The notes: generated by a model not told the origin, from the sequence alone. Counted from the stretch's first letter, positions 22,401 to 34,872 are shown. The stretch is 64,000 nt of DNA from Apoderus coryli (GCA_911728435.2 OU452208.1:9610001-9674000); one strand, 5' to 3'. Translations and numbers: made by a program.

Positions 22401-22889
22401 TGGTCATAAGAGAGATGGGACATCGACTTTTGCTACTCGTACTATTTTTCATTATTCAATTATCAAAATATCGCGCATAAATTAAAGGATACATTTTAAT
22501 TCAATTTTAATCGTTTTGTTATGTTCTTTAAAATATGCTATCGCTAATATAAATGACTGTATGGCGTGATTTAGCACTGTCCTTCCCTCAAATATATGTG
22601 AACGTACCGAACCAGGGTACTAGGGCTTATCACTGACCTCACACGCCTCTGTACCAGGAGAAAGCAGCGAATGAGGTACCTTCGAGAATATCTAGAGGAG
22701 AAAGCTTCAGAAGGAAGATTCAAAAAATCCAAGGGTCTATATAGGTCCCTGATCTAAAATAAACCTTCCCTAGTAACGTCAAAAAGAACAAACTTAGAAA
22801 GTATAATACGTTCACTCCACTTAAAATGGACTACTTAAAAAAAACTTAGAAATGAATATAATCGCAAAGCTAACTCATATATCAAAGAA

Positions 22890-23300
22890 AATACTATAAG
22901 ATGGTTTACAGGTGACTCCAAGACCAATAAAGGTACTGGAGCAGGAGCATTCGGGACTGAAATGAGATTCTTAGAACAAATGGGAACCTACATCAGCGTC
23001 TTTCACAAATTCACGCAAGTGCTTCCACAATTTAACTGAGCGCCTATACCCTATCAGCTCTAAAATAGTTTGGAAATGCCTAGGCAAAATTAGCGAATTA
23101 TTGTTCTGAATCATTTGCTATTTAGGGAAAAGCCCCTACACAAAGATGTTTAACCTACATATGTGTGAAACCTTTATGGCTTGAAGCACTTAGAGCTATT
23201 TATTGGAAACTTCAATTACGTAAGGGCGGAAGCCTATTTGGATCTCAGAAGGCGGAAAGGTTTTTCACGGGACAACTAACGGGCTTAGAGGTTCTATTTT
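22890..23300 (+). pseudogene. LINE ribonuclease H relic
   Basis: RWFTGDSKTNKGTGAGAFGT (from 22907) is the start of a LINE RNase H domain (WYTDGSKxxxGxGAG), followed by a GTYISVFHKFTQV stretch. Later pieces are frameshifted. It is related in type to the relic at 17030-17290 (which preserves the other end of the domain). Confidence 0.62.
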
Positions 23301-23639
23301 TTTTTGCACTCATTTTCATCTGGTCCACCATCCATCCACCACGCAAGGCAAACCTTATGAAACCAATTTAGTAGATATAGCTATTTGGTTATAGTGGCAC
23401 AAACAAGAAATTCAGATATTCATTTGATTTTAGACCAGGACACTCTGTCGAGACTGCCTCTGGATTTAATATCTACAAACTTGAAAAATTAATATTAAAA
23501 GATGCTCTATTGAAGATATCACGTACCAAGTACAACCATTTTTAAAATTTTACATTACAATGTTGGCATTTCAATGGAAAATGTTCACACTCCATCAAAA
23601 GCATTGAAGAGATGCTTGCTGTAGTGAGTTTTTGGACCT

Positions 23640-23750
23640 CAGCTATGTGATAAGCGTGGATACAACCACTAAATTTTCATATATCAGTGGGGGTCGAGAG
23701 ATACATCACTTTAAAGCATTTTTTATCTGATTTACATCGATAGGTCTAAT
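23640..23750 (-). repeat. dispersed repeat R2, short copy
   Basis: The minus strand reads CAGATAAAAAATGCTTTAAA, then GATGTATCTCTCGACCCCCA, CTGATATATGAAAATTTAGT and GGTTGTATCCACGCTTATCA. This matches the internal part of the repeats at 37210-37563 and 38600-39022. Confidence 0.65.
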
Positions 23751-23769
23751 AAAATTTCCTATATTATTA

Positions 23770-24020
23770 TTATTAAAATACAATATTTCGATCCAGGTTT
23801 CTGTAGGGCTTTCGCTTCGCATGCAGGTTCGAATCCCAGCTCTGGCAATAATTTTTTTTTCTTATTTTTGAATCAAGCAGTTAGTTTGTTACGTTAGTTT
23901 ATTGGTAATAATGAAAATAATAATAATTATTATTAAAATTCTGTTTCGTTACGCAGCGCAGGTCAAATATTTTTGATTATATTATAACTTGTCGGGAAAG
24001 TTTTGGGGTAAAACAACGGA
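23770..24020 (+). mobile_element. tRNA-derived SINE, copy 2
   Basis: The B box GGTTCGAATCCC (about 23825) is followed by AGCTCTGGCAAT, a T-run, TTAGTTTATTGGTAATAATG, and then TCTGTTTCGTTACGCAG and TGTCGGGAAAGTTTTGGGG. It shares the tail with copies at 6030 and 44235. The A box region is degraded. Confidence 0.6.
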
Positions 24021-24029
24021 TTTTGTTGA

Positions 24030-25600
24030 CGTTGTGGCTATATCCTCAGCTTAAATAAAAATAAAACATTTAGATAAAATGTATAAAATAAAAAACAAAA
24101 TAAAATCATTTATTGTAATGGGATATTGGTACAGAATTCAAAATGGGTGGCGATATACCTAATATAAAAGAGAAACGTAAACGGAATATAAAATCGCAAT
24201 GAAACTGGTAAATAGGTATTATGGAGGTAGGTACTTTACGCTCTATACCTATAAAACGAGATTTAAGTGAGCAATTTATTAAGAAAATAGTGTATATTTA
24301 TGTAGAAGATACATAGAGTTAGTTGTGATAACTTACAATTTACATGTTTATTTTGCCCTTAAACTTTATAGTTTTTTTAAATATGCCAAGTTGCATTTTT
24401 TAGCAGTTTATCTAACATTAACTATTAAGTTACGTAGTTTCGGTGACTTCCATCTCGTTAGGTAGTTTATTGTTGTTTTTTTAGACTCAAGATTTTGATG
24501 TTTCCCATCATTTTATTTTAGTGTAAAAGAACTATAGTTAGATACCATTCCCGAGACGGACTATTCTAATAATTCTTATATAGGTCCTTACTATTTTCTT
24601 TTAAAAAATTTAACTTAACTAAGCTTAATTCTTGAACATAATTATTTTTTGTTTATAATTTTTAAAGGTTTATAAATTTCTAAACCAATCATTTTTTTTG
24701 TTGCAGTCTAGGATGATTTTTCGGTCATACCTTCTGTTGGAATAAAATTGTTGTATTATTTTACCCAAAAGCCTTTTATGTTTTGCTCGTATCGTATTGA
24801 TTTATGGGCCACTTGAAAGTGAAAACGAGAGCCACAAAATAGAGAACGGAGACGAGCGATGTCATTCCAATAGAAATAAAAAGAAGGATCGCCAAATGGG
24901 ATGTTTCTGTGATTTTTTTGTTTAAATAGTGCTCCCAGGCAGAACCTCATAAGTACAGGGTATACAGTGGTGTACCTCTTGGTTTTAGTTAGATCAAAAA
25001 ATTAAAAAAAACTTTACCGGGAAATTGTTTATAATACAAATTACGTTCAAAGGGTGAAGCAAATGCAAGGACAATTTGTAATGATTTTGCACACCTAAAC
25101 TCTTAATAATAATAATTATAGACTACGACCCACTCATCGAGGACATACAAAAATAGAAACATACATTAGGGAGGATACCATAGATATACTCATGCCTTCA
25201 CATCCAAATTTCAATTAGACATAAATTTCGAGATATCATGGACTGAGAGAATCTTACGAGTGGAAGACCGAACTTGGAAGTTTTGGAGGAATGTACAGTG
25301 AGACGAGAATCTCGAATCTAAGATGATTCTAACTGGGCAAAAACACATCTGAGGGCCTATATAAATAAGGGAATCATTGATTATGCACAGCAAGGCCTTA
25401 GAGGCTCTGAAAAATCCTAACTAAACTGCTCTGGACCATAACAGGGTTAACCTGACTCTTACTTATGTCTAAAAATAAAATTGTATTAAAAAGACATTGA
25501 AAACGATCTAAAATGGTTTATTTTTGCATTAGATGGGAAGTAATCAAACGTATTTTGACCTACATGGTTAAAACTTGATATTCTATCTAACAATTAGCTC
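24030..25600. other. no gene seen
   Basis: AT-rich with chance ORFs only. No recognisable element. Confidence 0.45.
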
Positions 25601-25606
25601 CAGTTG

Positions 25607-26629
25607 TTAATATTTTCAATTTTCATTAATGACATATCCCAGGAACTTACAAGCAACCATTTGATGTTTGCAGACGATCTGAAGTTGTATCGTGTTATTC
25701 GAGACACTTCAGATTGCGTATTGTTGCAGCGCGACTTATCTAAGCTTGAACATTGGTGTAACTATAATAAATTGCCGTTAAATATTAATAAATGTAAGTT
25801 TGTCATATTTTCGAAATCGCAAACTGTTTTTGAATATCGCTATCAGCTGAGTGACACTGCGCTTGAGTCTTGTGATGTTGTCAGGGATCTTGGAGTTTAC
25901 GTCGACACTGAATTGTCATTTAATTATCATATTCAAAGTATTACCCGAGATGCACTACGCATGCTTGGCTTTTTGTTTCGTGTTACCAAAGATTTTGCTG
26001 ATATTGAATGTGTAACCAATTTGTATTGTGCTCTCGTAAGATCTAAGCTTGAGTACGCATCGATAATATGGTCTCCCATTTACCAATCGCATGCAGGACA
26101 CATTGAATACATACAGCGCAAATTCCTTAAATATTTAGCGTTTAAAATTGACGGTAGATTTCCATGTAGAGGATTCGATCATGGAGCACTGCTCGATCGC
26201 TTTCAAATGGTTTCGCTGGCTGCTCGCAGAGTGTATGCCGGACAACTTTTTCTGTTTAAGATTATAAATAGCTTGGTGGACTGTTCAAATCTACTCCGAT
26301 CGTTAAATTTTAACATACCGCGCCCCTCTGCGAGGAGTAGCAGACTATTTCACGTTCCTGTTTTTCGTACCAATTATGAATCCAAAGCACCACTACTTCG
26401 AGCATGCCAAACATGTAACATAGAAGGATTTAGTCAAGAAATTAACTATTTCAATGAGCCTGTAAGATCTTTCTGCGCTCAATTGTCTCGGTTCCTGCAA
26501 AATCTGGCCATCTGATGTGTGTGCGTATTTTGTTTTATAGGATTATAAATTAGTTTATTATTATAGTAGCTTATTTATTTAGTTATATTGTCTTGTAATT
26601 GGGTCTGTAACCTGTTAGACAATAAAGAA

Positions 26630-26660
<31 letters not shown>
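25607..26660 (+). mobile_element. 5'-truncated LINE, family L-A copy 1 (RT C-terminal half)
   Basis: The open frame to 26515 starts inside the RT at IFSIFINDISQEL, contains the catalytic LMFADDLK box, then NKCKFVIFSKS, LGVYVDTELSFN and the long thumb/C-terminal region ending FLQNLAI. The 3' UTR contains CCTGTTAGACAATAAAG and ends in an (ATT)n tail (26628-26660). The copy is truncated at about 25607, as usual for target-primed reverse transcription. Its last 200 codons encode the same protein as copy 2 at 46600-47202, so both inserted recently. It cannot move autonomously; endonuclease and palm are missing. Confidence 0.9.
26628..26660. repeat. (ATT)n microsatellite, LINE 3' tail
   Basis: About ten ATT repeats directly after the LINE 3' UTR. 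They act as the 3' tail of family L-A. Confidence 0.85.
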
Positions 26661-26939
26661 CAAAGGTTGGAAGCGGTAGGTAGCTCATGAAATACGCTCG
26701 AAAATTGTAATTGGCGTCTGAGAAGCATTAAGACTATTAAAAAATGGAACCACAAATAGGAGATGTCACAGTACCTGACTCACTTAGATCAGAACACGTA
26801 GTGCTGCAGAACGTATTGAAAGCGATGTAAGATAGTTATGTAAACCTGATCTTAAAAATTATTTCGCATCTAATATTGATAGAGCCTGACAGGAAGACTG
26901 GAATAATCTCAATAATAATATCATTCTCTTCTTTTCAAA

Positions 26940-29060
26940 TAAGAATAATAATAACAGCATTTATTTCGGTATTATGTTACAAACATAAATAGAAACACGT
27001 CACAACAAAACACACACATAAAAGAACTATAACTGTATCACATAGATCAATATTCATATAAATCATAAGGTTCTAAAAGTAGTAATAAGGTTCTAATTTT
27101 CTTTTTAAGTTCATTAAAATTATTAACACATTTTATGTTGTCTGGCAATTTGTTGAATAATTTTATACCCATGTAATGTCGGCCCTTCTCAGAGAGTGGC
27201 AGGCGATGTACTGGGTAGTTTATATTTACAGTCCTGGTATTATACTCATCCTGTACGTTTGTATCAAATCTACACTTATTTTTAAAAAAGAAAACAAGAC
27301 ATTATCCATATACTGTTAAAAATCCCTATCGCTTAAATAAACTTATACAAAAAGAATAAGGATCATCCTTTTTAATAATTCCCAGTATACGTTTCTGTGC
27401 TACAAAGATGGTGCGAACGTCAATGTCCCTGCCCCAAAACATTAACCCATACCTCAAAACTGGCTCAAAATTTGCAAAATACATGATCTTAAGGGTTCTT
27501 TCATTCATGTACCTAGCAACAACTCGAAGTGCATAGCGCACTGAATTTAGTTTTCTAACAGTCTCTGCTATGTACGTTGACCAATCCAAATTCTGATTTA
27601 AGTAAATGCCCAGAAACTTAGTGTTTTCTTTAAGTCTTATCGATCTATTTCCTAAAGGTATGGAAAAATTAAAAAGAATCGAAAGTGGCTTGTCTTGTTA
27701 TGATTCAATAACAAGTCAAAACACTTTCGAAAAAAACACCAGCATGCCGGGACAAAAACTGGAAATTTGAATTACTCACAATCAAATTGGTATCATCAAC
27801 AAAGCTTATTAGATCCACATCAGATTCGCTATACCAAAGTGACTCACCTCAATCCCTGAAGCATCTAGCTTTCTATTTCTCAAGAGATGGACTCTTTGTT
27901 GTCTTCCAAATATATATGATTCAAACCATCTTCGAGCATTACCACGTACTCCAAATCTAGTTTGTGCAACAAAAAGTGTCTATCCACACAATCATAAGCC
28001 ATCGACAAATCAATAAATATTCCTAATTTTTCAAATGTCCATGCTGGTTATCAGAAAATAAGTGACAACTGTTCATAAATGCCAACAATCTTTGCCACAT
28101 TATCATCTCTAGTAACTTTGAAAAACCAGTTAAGAGACTAATAGGTCTATAATTACTTAGTAATTCTGTATCCCCCTTTTTGAAAATAGGTTTTATAACA
28201 GCTATTTTTAACCTACTAGGAAAAATACCAAATTTGAAAGAATTACTAAATATGTAGCTTAAAACGTTACCTACCAGTGCCACTGAAAGCTTAACAATGC
28301 TACATGGAATATTGTCTATACCACAGTTATGTTTGTTCTTCAATCTGCATGAAACAATTTAATTTCCGTTGGAGTAAACGGAAGTAATCTAAGTCGCGAA
28401 GTAAATCTGGAATTACATTTAAGAGATGTTTGTTGTACTCATCTGCATTTTCTGTGAAGCCTAACTCAGATTCTTTGGGTTGCTTACCCGTAACTTCTCT
28501 GCAAATAGCCCACATACATTTATTTTTATTATCTGATCGACACAATCGATTTTCATAATTTTCCGACCGCACATCCGTCAATAATTTGTCATATTTTAGT
28601 TTTGCCTGCTTATATTCATCTCTATACTTTTCATCATATTTAAGGGCATTATATAATAAATCAAGTTTGTTTTTACACTTGTCGATTTCATTATTTCTAA
28701 AAATATTATGCTTAGTCTGATAATCATTAACAGGTCTGAGAGGAAATGCGTGATTGAACAAATTAACAAAATCAAACATAAATGTTTTCCATTGCTCTTC
28801 AACATTTTCTTTTTGCACCTGGTAAACATTCAACCAGTTATGCGACTCTAAAGATCGTATAAAATCAATTTTATTCTCTTGCGAGAAAAATCTTTTAAAC
28901 TGCTTATGTGAAATTGATGTCTTATTTAAGGTAAAAACAACTTTTTGAGCTGTATGATCGGAAATATGACTTTCGAATACCAGTGAGGAACAATCTTCAT
29001 TTGTAAAAATATTATCTATACAAATTTTAGAGCTACTAGTAATCATAGTATATTCAGTTA
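26940..29060 (-). pseudogene. LINE relic (EN end, RT and C-terminus, several frameshifts)
   Basis: Reading on the minus strand: the endonuclease C-terminus (SHISDHTAQKVVFT) and EN-RT linker (28327-29046), an RT start NCGIDNIPCSIVK, FKKGDTELLSNYRPISLLTG (28023-28343), FIDLSMAYDCVDRH (about 27990), a decayed FVDDTNLI box (about 27790), then AQKRILGIIKKDDP (27326-27589) and the C-terminal PVHRLPLSEKGRHYMGIKLF block to about 27100. The copy extends to the 3' end at about 26940. The 5' end (ORF1 and most of EN) is missing. It belongs to the jockey superfamily by layout but differs from family L-A. Confidence 0.85.
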
Positions 29061-29064
29061 TACG

Positions 29065-29568
29065 AACAATAATTCTTTCTTCATTTCTGCTATCAAAGGA
29101 AATTGGTTAGGTATGTGGCCCCGTATTTTAACTGTTAGAATAAAAGGACTGCCTGAAGACGTTTTTTTCAGATCTTGTCATCGACGATTTTTTTTTTCTC
29201 AATTTATAAAAAATGGTTTATTTCGGGTTTTGTCTGGAAAATATTAAAAATTAATGTTTAGCATTCAAATGGATACTTTGTATAACCACCAATATAAAAA
29301 CTATAATGCCTTTTTAATTTATACAATGCCTTTTTAATTTATACACTGAATGCGAGCCCATCTTAGTTAATCCGTTACTAATGTTCGTATCGCCAATCAG
29401 AGCGTTGTTTAAAATAGATTGTTACAACGAACATCGACCAGTCTAGGAAATATTACAACCAGTAAATTACCATAATATTCATACTTTCCCAGCAATATAA
29501 TTAAAATCAATTAAAGTTAAGTAATAAACTAGACACCATTTTTAGCTCTCACATGTCATATTACTTAT
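29065..29568. other. no gene; 20-bp tandem duplication
   Basis: Nothing coding was recognised. AATGCCTTTTTAATTTATAC is duplicated in tandem around 29308-29348. Confidence 0.45.
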
Positions 29569-29571
29569 ATA

Positions 29572-29911
29572 CAGGGTGGTCCAACGAAAAGTTTGCACCT
29601 AGCTTTTCTCTTTTTTTTGTAGTCGAATGCGAAAATGCTCGGACACGTCGATTTTGCTTTTGAGGGGGACACATTTTAAACATATTTTTCGATCTGCGCC
29701 TTTAACCCCCTAGCGGGGGTGAGTAACAACCCTAAAATTTTAAATGGAAAGAGGGGTCTAATGACATATCATTTGAAAGGACACAAAATTGTCTTTCTAA
29801 TGATACCCTATTTGTCGAATTTTACTAAAACAGTTAATACGAAAACGACTTTAAAGACATTAAGCCGATAATTTTGGTATTAATGAGAAATACAAATAAG
29901 TTTTAATTATT
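29572..29911 (+). repeat. left terminal inverted repeat of the DD41D element
   Basis: 340 bases, identical by eye to the complement of 31320-31659. Unusually long compared with the ~30-bp TIRs of typical mariners. Confidence 0.92.
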
Positions 29912-30016
29912 GCGAGTGAAAACACCTGCAATCGTTAGTACATTCCAATGTTTGTTAGTTTTAACATTGCTTTGTAAAAAAAAGTAAACAAGCTGTTAAA
30001 TTGATTTATTAAAACG

Positions 30017-31090
30017 TTACATTAACAAATGTTGAAAATGTGACCCATTTGATTCCATACAATAATACAGATTTTGTTCAAATCTATTTCTAACATTTTG
30101 TAGCATGTCAGGTGTTATGTTTCTGCACTCTTCTGTAATGCGTTGGCGAAGATCTTCTATGGACTCGGGCTTCGTGGCAAAACATTTATTTTTTAAGTGC
30201 CCCCAAAGAAAAAAGTCTAAAGGCGATAAATCCGGTGACCTGGCAGGCCATTCAATTGGGCCCCTCCTTCCAATCCACCGTCCAGGGAACCGGTCATCTA
30301 AGAACTGTCTTACAGGAGCCACATAGTGCGGAGGTGCTCCATCTTGCTGGAAATAAAGCCGATCAGCAGTATGATTTTGGTCATCTTCTATTATTTGTGT
30401 TATTAAAGGATCAATTGTGTCTTCAAGCATGTTTAGGTACACTTCACCAGTTAAATTTCCAGGAATAAAAAGTGGTCCTATAATATGATTTCCTAATATG
30501 CCACACCAGACGTTTATTTTTTGAGGATACTGGGTATGAACCTCACGGAATAAATGTGGGTTACTGTCATCCCAGTAACGGCAATTGTGCCTATTTACAG
30601 CTCCATTCAAATAAAATGTGCATTCGTCGGAAAAACAAATGTTAAATAATAATTGCGGATCTTCAATTAAACGCTGGCTCATTGCTTCACAAAATTGCAG
30701 CCTTCTATCAGGATCATCCTCATTTAGTTCCTGTACTAATTTGATTTTGTACGGATGAAATTTGTACGCTTTTAAAATTCGTATTATGGACGAACGGGAG
30801 ACACCTGAGGCTTCAGCTAGTTGACGGGTACTTTGACTATGATCCATTTCAACATGCCCTAAAACAGCGACTTCCACAGCTTCATTTCTGATCGGTTTCT
30901 GCGGCTGGTGTTTTACATTACAGACAGATCCGGTATCTACAAACTTTTTAACTAACTTGCCAACGTACACATCATTCACATTTTTATCGGGATGTCTCTC
31001 ATTAAATAAGCGAGCCGTAAGTCTAGCACTACTATTATTTTGAAAATAAAGTTTAACAATTTCAACTCGTTCTAGAATGGAATAAATCAT
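30017..31090 (-). CDS. DD41D transposase
   Basis: Cut-and-paste transposase of the IS630/Tc1/mariner superfamily. The start was set at the Met of MIYSILERVEIVKLYF (31090, 357 aa) because family N-termini begin with this HTH. An in-frame upstream ATG at 31129 would add 13 hydrophobic residues. Two helix-turn-helix regions come first (about residues 1-50 and 85-115, VSRSSIIRIL). The catalytic triad follows: FSDECTF (first Asp), FQQDGAPPH (second Asp) and ARSPDLSPLDFFLWG (third Asp). Between the second and third Asp there are 41 residues, hence DD41D. No frameshift or stop is present. It acts in the nucleus on its own TIRs. The short 3' UTR runs directly into the left TIR. Confidence 0.9.
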   Translation of the reverse strand: MIYSILERVEIVKLYFQNNSSARLTARLFNERHPDKNVNDVYVGKLVKKFVDTGSVCNVKHQPQKPIRNEAVEVAVLGHVEMDHSQSTRQLAEASGVSRSSIIRILKAYKFHPYKIKLVQELNEDDPDRRLQFCEAMSQRLIEDPQLLFNICFSDECTFYLNGAVNRHNCRYWDDSNPHLFREVHTQYPQKINVWCGILGNHIIGPLFIPGNLTGEVYLNMLEDTIDPLITQIIEDDQNHTADRLYFQQDGAPPHYVAPVRQFLDDRFPGRWIGRRGPIEWPARSPDLSPLDFFLWGHLKNKCFATKPESIEDLRQRITEECRNITPDMLQNVRNRFEQNLYYCMESNGSHFQHLLM

Positions 31091-31319
31091 TTTGTACGGT
31101 AAAAGTAAAATAACTTGAGAAGCAACCAAACTGAATCAATGAAAAGACTAAAATAAACGGTGTAAATTCTTTTCCTACACGTATCTGCAGTTTTTATTTC
31201 AACAAAAAACGCAAACGATTAGTGAGGAATTTAGTTCTGATAAATAAGATAGTGTTTTTGAAATCCCGTTTTTCTTCAAAGTAAATAATTTAGAAATGAT
31301 TGTAGTTGTTTTCAGTCGT

Positions 31320-31659
31320 AATAATTAAAACTTATTTGTATTTCTCATTAATACCAAAATTATCGGCTTAATGTCTTTAAAGTCGTTTTCGTATTAACTG
31401 TTTTAGTAAAATTCGACAAATAGGGTATCATTAGAAAGACAATTTTGTGTCCTTTCAAATGATATGTCATTAGACCCCTCTTTCCATTTAAAATTTTAGG
31501 GTTGTTACTCACCCCCGCTAGGGGGTTAAAGGCGCAGATCGAAAAATATGTTTAAAATGTGTCCCCCTCAAAAGCAAAATCGACGTGTCCGAGCATTTTC
31601 GCATTCGACTACAAAAAAAAGAGAAAAGCTAGGTGCAAACTTTTCGTTGGACCACCCTG
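31320..31659 (-). repeat. right terminal inverted repeat of the DD41D element
   Basis: Complement of 29572-29911. It probably contains the transposase promoter, as the ORF starts ~230 bases inside it. Confidence 0.92.
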
Positions 31660-31664
31660 TATAA

Positions 31665-32960
31665 TAATGTAATAGGTATACGGAGGCTATTAGTTTCATG
31701 AATTTTTTTTATTTCACCGGAAATACATATTATGAAGACTTGGACAAAACCGAGGAGGTTCCTACAACCGGGAACCGACTAATTTTTCTAAGTATTTGCT
31801 GCCATCTATCAGACAGTGCTAAAATATAAGTCCCTAAACCGCCAACAGTCGCGTGTATTCATTTCTAGACGATTTGAGTATTACGTGCCGGAGTAGTAAG
31901 AACTTTTTCCTTGCCTTGTCACCAAGAGTCTTACGAGAAAGGTAAATGACAAAAAGGACTTAATATAGAGAGCTGTTTGTGCCTCGAGGGCGAGGGGCGG
32001 AGTTTATTTTATTTATGTTTTATAATTTTAGAAGTTGTTTGCATCGTAAAGGTAATCAATACGATTTCTTTAAAATTTTGCTCCAGATATATTATTTACC
32101 TGAAATCTCTTCCATAAACATTCTTTATTTGAAATAGTTGGGAAAAACCGATGTGCTCTAGTTTTTCCATGAAATTAAATCCCAGAATTGTCTCTTGCAA
32201 TCATGCTCTTGCGTCTAGACGGTAGACACGACGTCGCCGTCGGAAGCTGCAGGCAACGACGTCGACTAGCCGTCTTTCTAACTTGGTTAATAATGCAACA
32301 TACACACATACCTATACGAGTAAAAACGAGGTAAATTGATTTGACAAATAGAGGGAATGGAAGACCGGATTTACTGCTTAAGCGTATATTTGCAAAGCAT
32401 TCAATTCTATTTGAAAAAGGGATAAAAATACAAGAAATAAGTATCAAATAACGAAATCACAATTGTTCCTAATCTTGCATTAAGATATCGGCATGAGTGT
32501 TCGAAGCTAAAATGACTAAAATAAGGAAAATTGTGTAGATATTAAATTTTCGGAAATGCTTTATCAACCAAAGCAAACTGATAAGATAAATTTCAACGAG
32601 CAGCAGATTGAGATCTTCAGAACATAAAATCCCAGTAATCTGGACCACAAGTGGACCCCACCTTTTGTATCGTCATGAAACTGTTAGGATCGATGGCAGG
32701 CGCATAAGTTGATATGGCACTGTTTTATTTCGTTACAGAAAGGACAGGTGGTTGGAACATAAAAACGCTGCCTTAATTTTAAATAGGTAAGTGTCGATAT
32801 TACAAAAAAAATAAAAAAATATTTAAGAGCAAAACCGCTAGAGGTTAGAGATTGGTTGTTTCACAGGAGCCAAACATGGAACAAAGTGAAAACAAATTAT
32901 AATACTAACTAATATTATTTACATTAGATGCTCGAATTGTAGTTCACCTGCTATGTTTTC
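31665..32960. other. no gene seen
   Basis: No coding homology recognised. A CG-rich patch at about 32218-32270 (repeated GACGTCG) stands out against the AT-rich background. Confidence 0.45.
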
Positions 32961-32967
32961 TTTTATT

Positions 32968-33740
32968 TCATCTAGATTTTGCGGTTTGAACTGATAAACA
33001 ATCTTTTATTGCTCCCCAAAAGAAAGAATCAAGGGGTGACATATCAGGTGAACGTGCCGACCACATAATTTCTGGAGATCTGTTTGCTATCCAGCGGTTA
33101 TCGAAACGGTGTTGTAGGTGGTCGCAAACGATTCTCCCATTGTGTGGAGGAGCTCCATCTTGTTGCCACCGCATTTCTTAATGTTCATTCGTCTAGCAAA
33201 TACGGAAGTATGTTTTCTAAAAAATCTAAATATCGAACACCTGTTAGAGTACCGCACCACACATATATACCCCAAATATTTTGGAATCTTGTTTCCATCA
33301 TCCAATGTGGGTTCATGGAAGACCAATAATTTGAATTGTGACGGGTGGCTACACCAGTATTGTGAAATCTAGCCTCATCGCTCCACAATATTTTTGATAA
33401 ACAACGCGGATCTTCAATAATTTTTTGCATCATTCTTGCAATAAAATCAAGACGCCTTTGGTTATCACCAGGTTGTAATCGTTTGAACTAAGTGCACTTT
33501 AAAAGGATGCTAATTAAAATCTTTTAAAATTCTATGAACCGAACTTCTTCAAATACCAGTTTCATTGGCCAGGGTTCTAATAGACACCTTGGGATTAAAA
33601 TTTACATATGCTAATACATGAATAAGATTTTGGTCACATCTTACTGTGCGTTCAATTGTACCTCGTTTAATATTTTTCAAGCATTCTCCATAAATCAGTA
33701 TCATATCAACGTATTCTTCAGGCGTAAATAAATAAGGCAT
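32968..33740 (-). pseudogene. second DD41D-like transposase, decayed
   Basis: Three minus-strand pieces in different frames make up one gene: an N-terminal HTH (FTPEEYVDMILIYGECLKN, 33549-33740), the first catalytic region (ILWSDEARFHNTGV, 33185-33433) with VWCGTLTG, and the second and third regions (WQQDGAPPHNGR, then ARSPDMSPLDSFFWG, 32968-33174). There are 42 residues between the last two Asp, one more than in the intact element. It is a different, older family. The frameshifts make it non-functional. Confidence 0.82.
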
Positions 33741-33972
33741 ATTGAAATGTTATACACAATTACAACACGTGTAATTATTACTGGTCTAATACTTTTATTC
33801 CAAACGTCAAGATTAATAATAATTGTTGATCTGACAGGTCAAATCATATGGCAACCTGGATTAACATAGTGAGCAATTAAAAGCCATTGTCTAAATTATT
33901 TATGAACCGATTTTCATTTTGGTAAATTTGTTGAATAGACGATGGAAGACTACATACAAAATTATAAAAAAA

Positions 33973-34161
33973 TATACAGGGTGCAATTAAAATTTTTAAA
34001 GTTAGGGGTTGTTACTAAAGGGTGAATATTTGGGCGATGCTTTTTTCTAAGCTATATTAAAGCGTAATAGAAATGGAATGGATCAGCTTTTGTTCCATTC
34101 GAATATGTCTATGCGTTTAGGAGATATAGCAGGGACAAATTACTCTGGGACACCCTGTATA
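33973..34161. mobile_element. MITE-like element with CAGGGTG ends
   Basis: TATACAGGGTG (33973) and CACCCTGTATA (34151-34161) bound ~190 bp. TA flanks and CAGGGTG ends are typical of Tc1/mariner-superfamily MITEs. The interior match between ends is poor. It may alternatively hold the right end of the decayed transposase gene just to its left. Confidence 0.5.
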
Positions 34162-34169
34162 CTGTTTGT

Positions 34170-34720
34170 ATTCGTTTTGTTTATAATATAAATAATGACA
34201 GTTCCATAAAACTATAAAATCTTGTTTTGTTTAAATAATTATGATTCCAATTTAAGGCTGTTCTGTGAATTTCGCAGGTCAAATTATGATTATTTTTAGT
34301 ATTAAATTGAAATTACAAAAAAAATAATTTAAACATCTCCCCATAATCTGTCGCAATTCGCAAAGTAGGCAGAAGTAGTGACAGACAGAACAATGCATCG
34401 CTGACTCTGGATTATTCCGGCAGGTGTAAACAATGGTATTCTAATACCGAAGAGTAAAAGTCTACATGCATATATGCATCAGGAGACGCCAACTTTGCTA
34501 ACAACAAACAGATATAACGGGAACTAGGTAGAAGAACTTGTTCTGGTATACCGAGTGTACCTGTGTATCGCATTACTTTTATTAGGTACCTATGAATTTT
34601 ATGGTGACTATAATATTGTACATTGTTACGACCTTTTTTAGTGATGAAATTAATTTGTATTCTTGAATTTACGAGTATTATTTAAGAGGTTTGGTTGCTG
34701 GACGAGTGTTTTTTAGAAGA
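34170..34720. other. no gene seen
   Basis: AT-rich. Nothing recognised. Confidence 0.45.
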
Positions 34721-34872
34721 AGAAAATGGCATTTATGAATAAATCCTGCTATTTAACAAATAATTTATGTCTTACAATGATTTTTGAACCATCTTCATAC
34801 GTCAAAAACACAAGAGTCGCTGAATTTTATGGCTTTAAGCCGATCTTGTAAGTCAAAGATCCCTCTCTCTCT

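Larger units (their letters stand above)
29572..31659 (-). mobile_element. DD41D Tc1/mariner-superfamily transposon with 340-bp TIRs, apparently intact
   Basis: The element is 2088 bp, begins CAGGGTGGTCC and ends with its complement, and is flanked by TA on both sides (29570-29571 and 31660-31661), the target duplication of the superfamily. The left TIR (29572-29911) and right TIR (31320-31659) are perfectly complementary by eye over 340 bases, including the 8-base homopolymer run. Weaker matching continues ~30 bases inward. One uninterrupted transposase ORF lies between. Identical TIRs and an open ORF point to a very recent insertion and possible autonomy. Confidence 0.9.

Noticed and set aside
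24930..24990. Possible LINE RT motif (SGVPLGF)
   Set aside because: Only one short block in one frame, with no flanking RT homology.
30105..30468. Plus-strand ORFs within the DD41D element
   Set aside because: Antisense shadows of the transposase.
32175..32447. 90-aa minus-strand ORF with a Cys/Arg-rich end
   Set aside because: No family resemblance; composition follows a local CG-rich patch.
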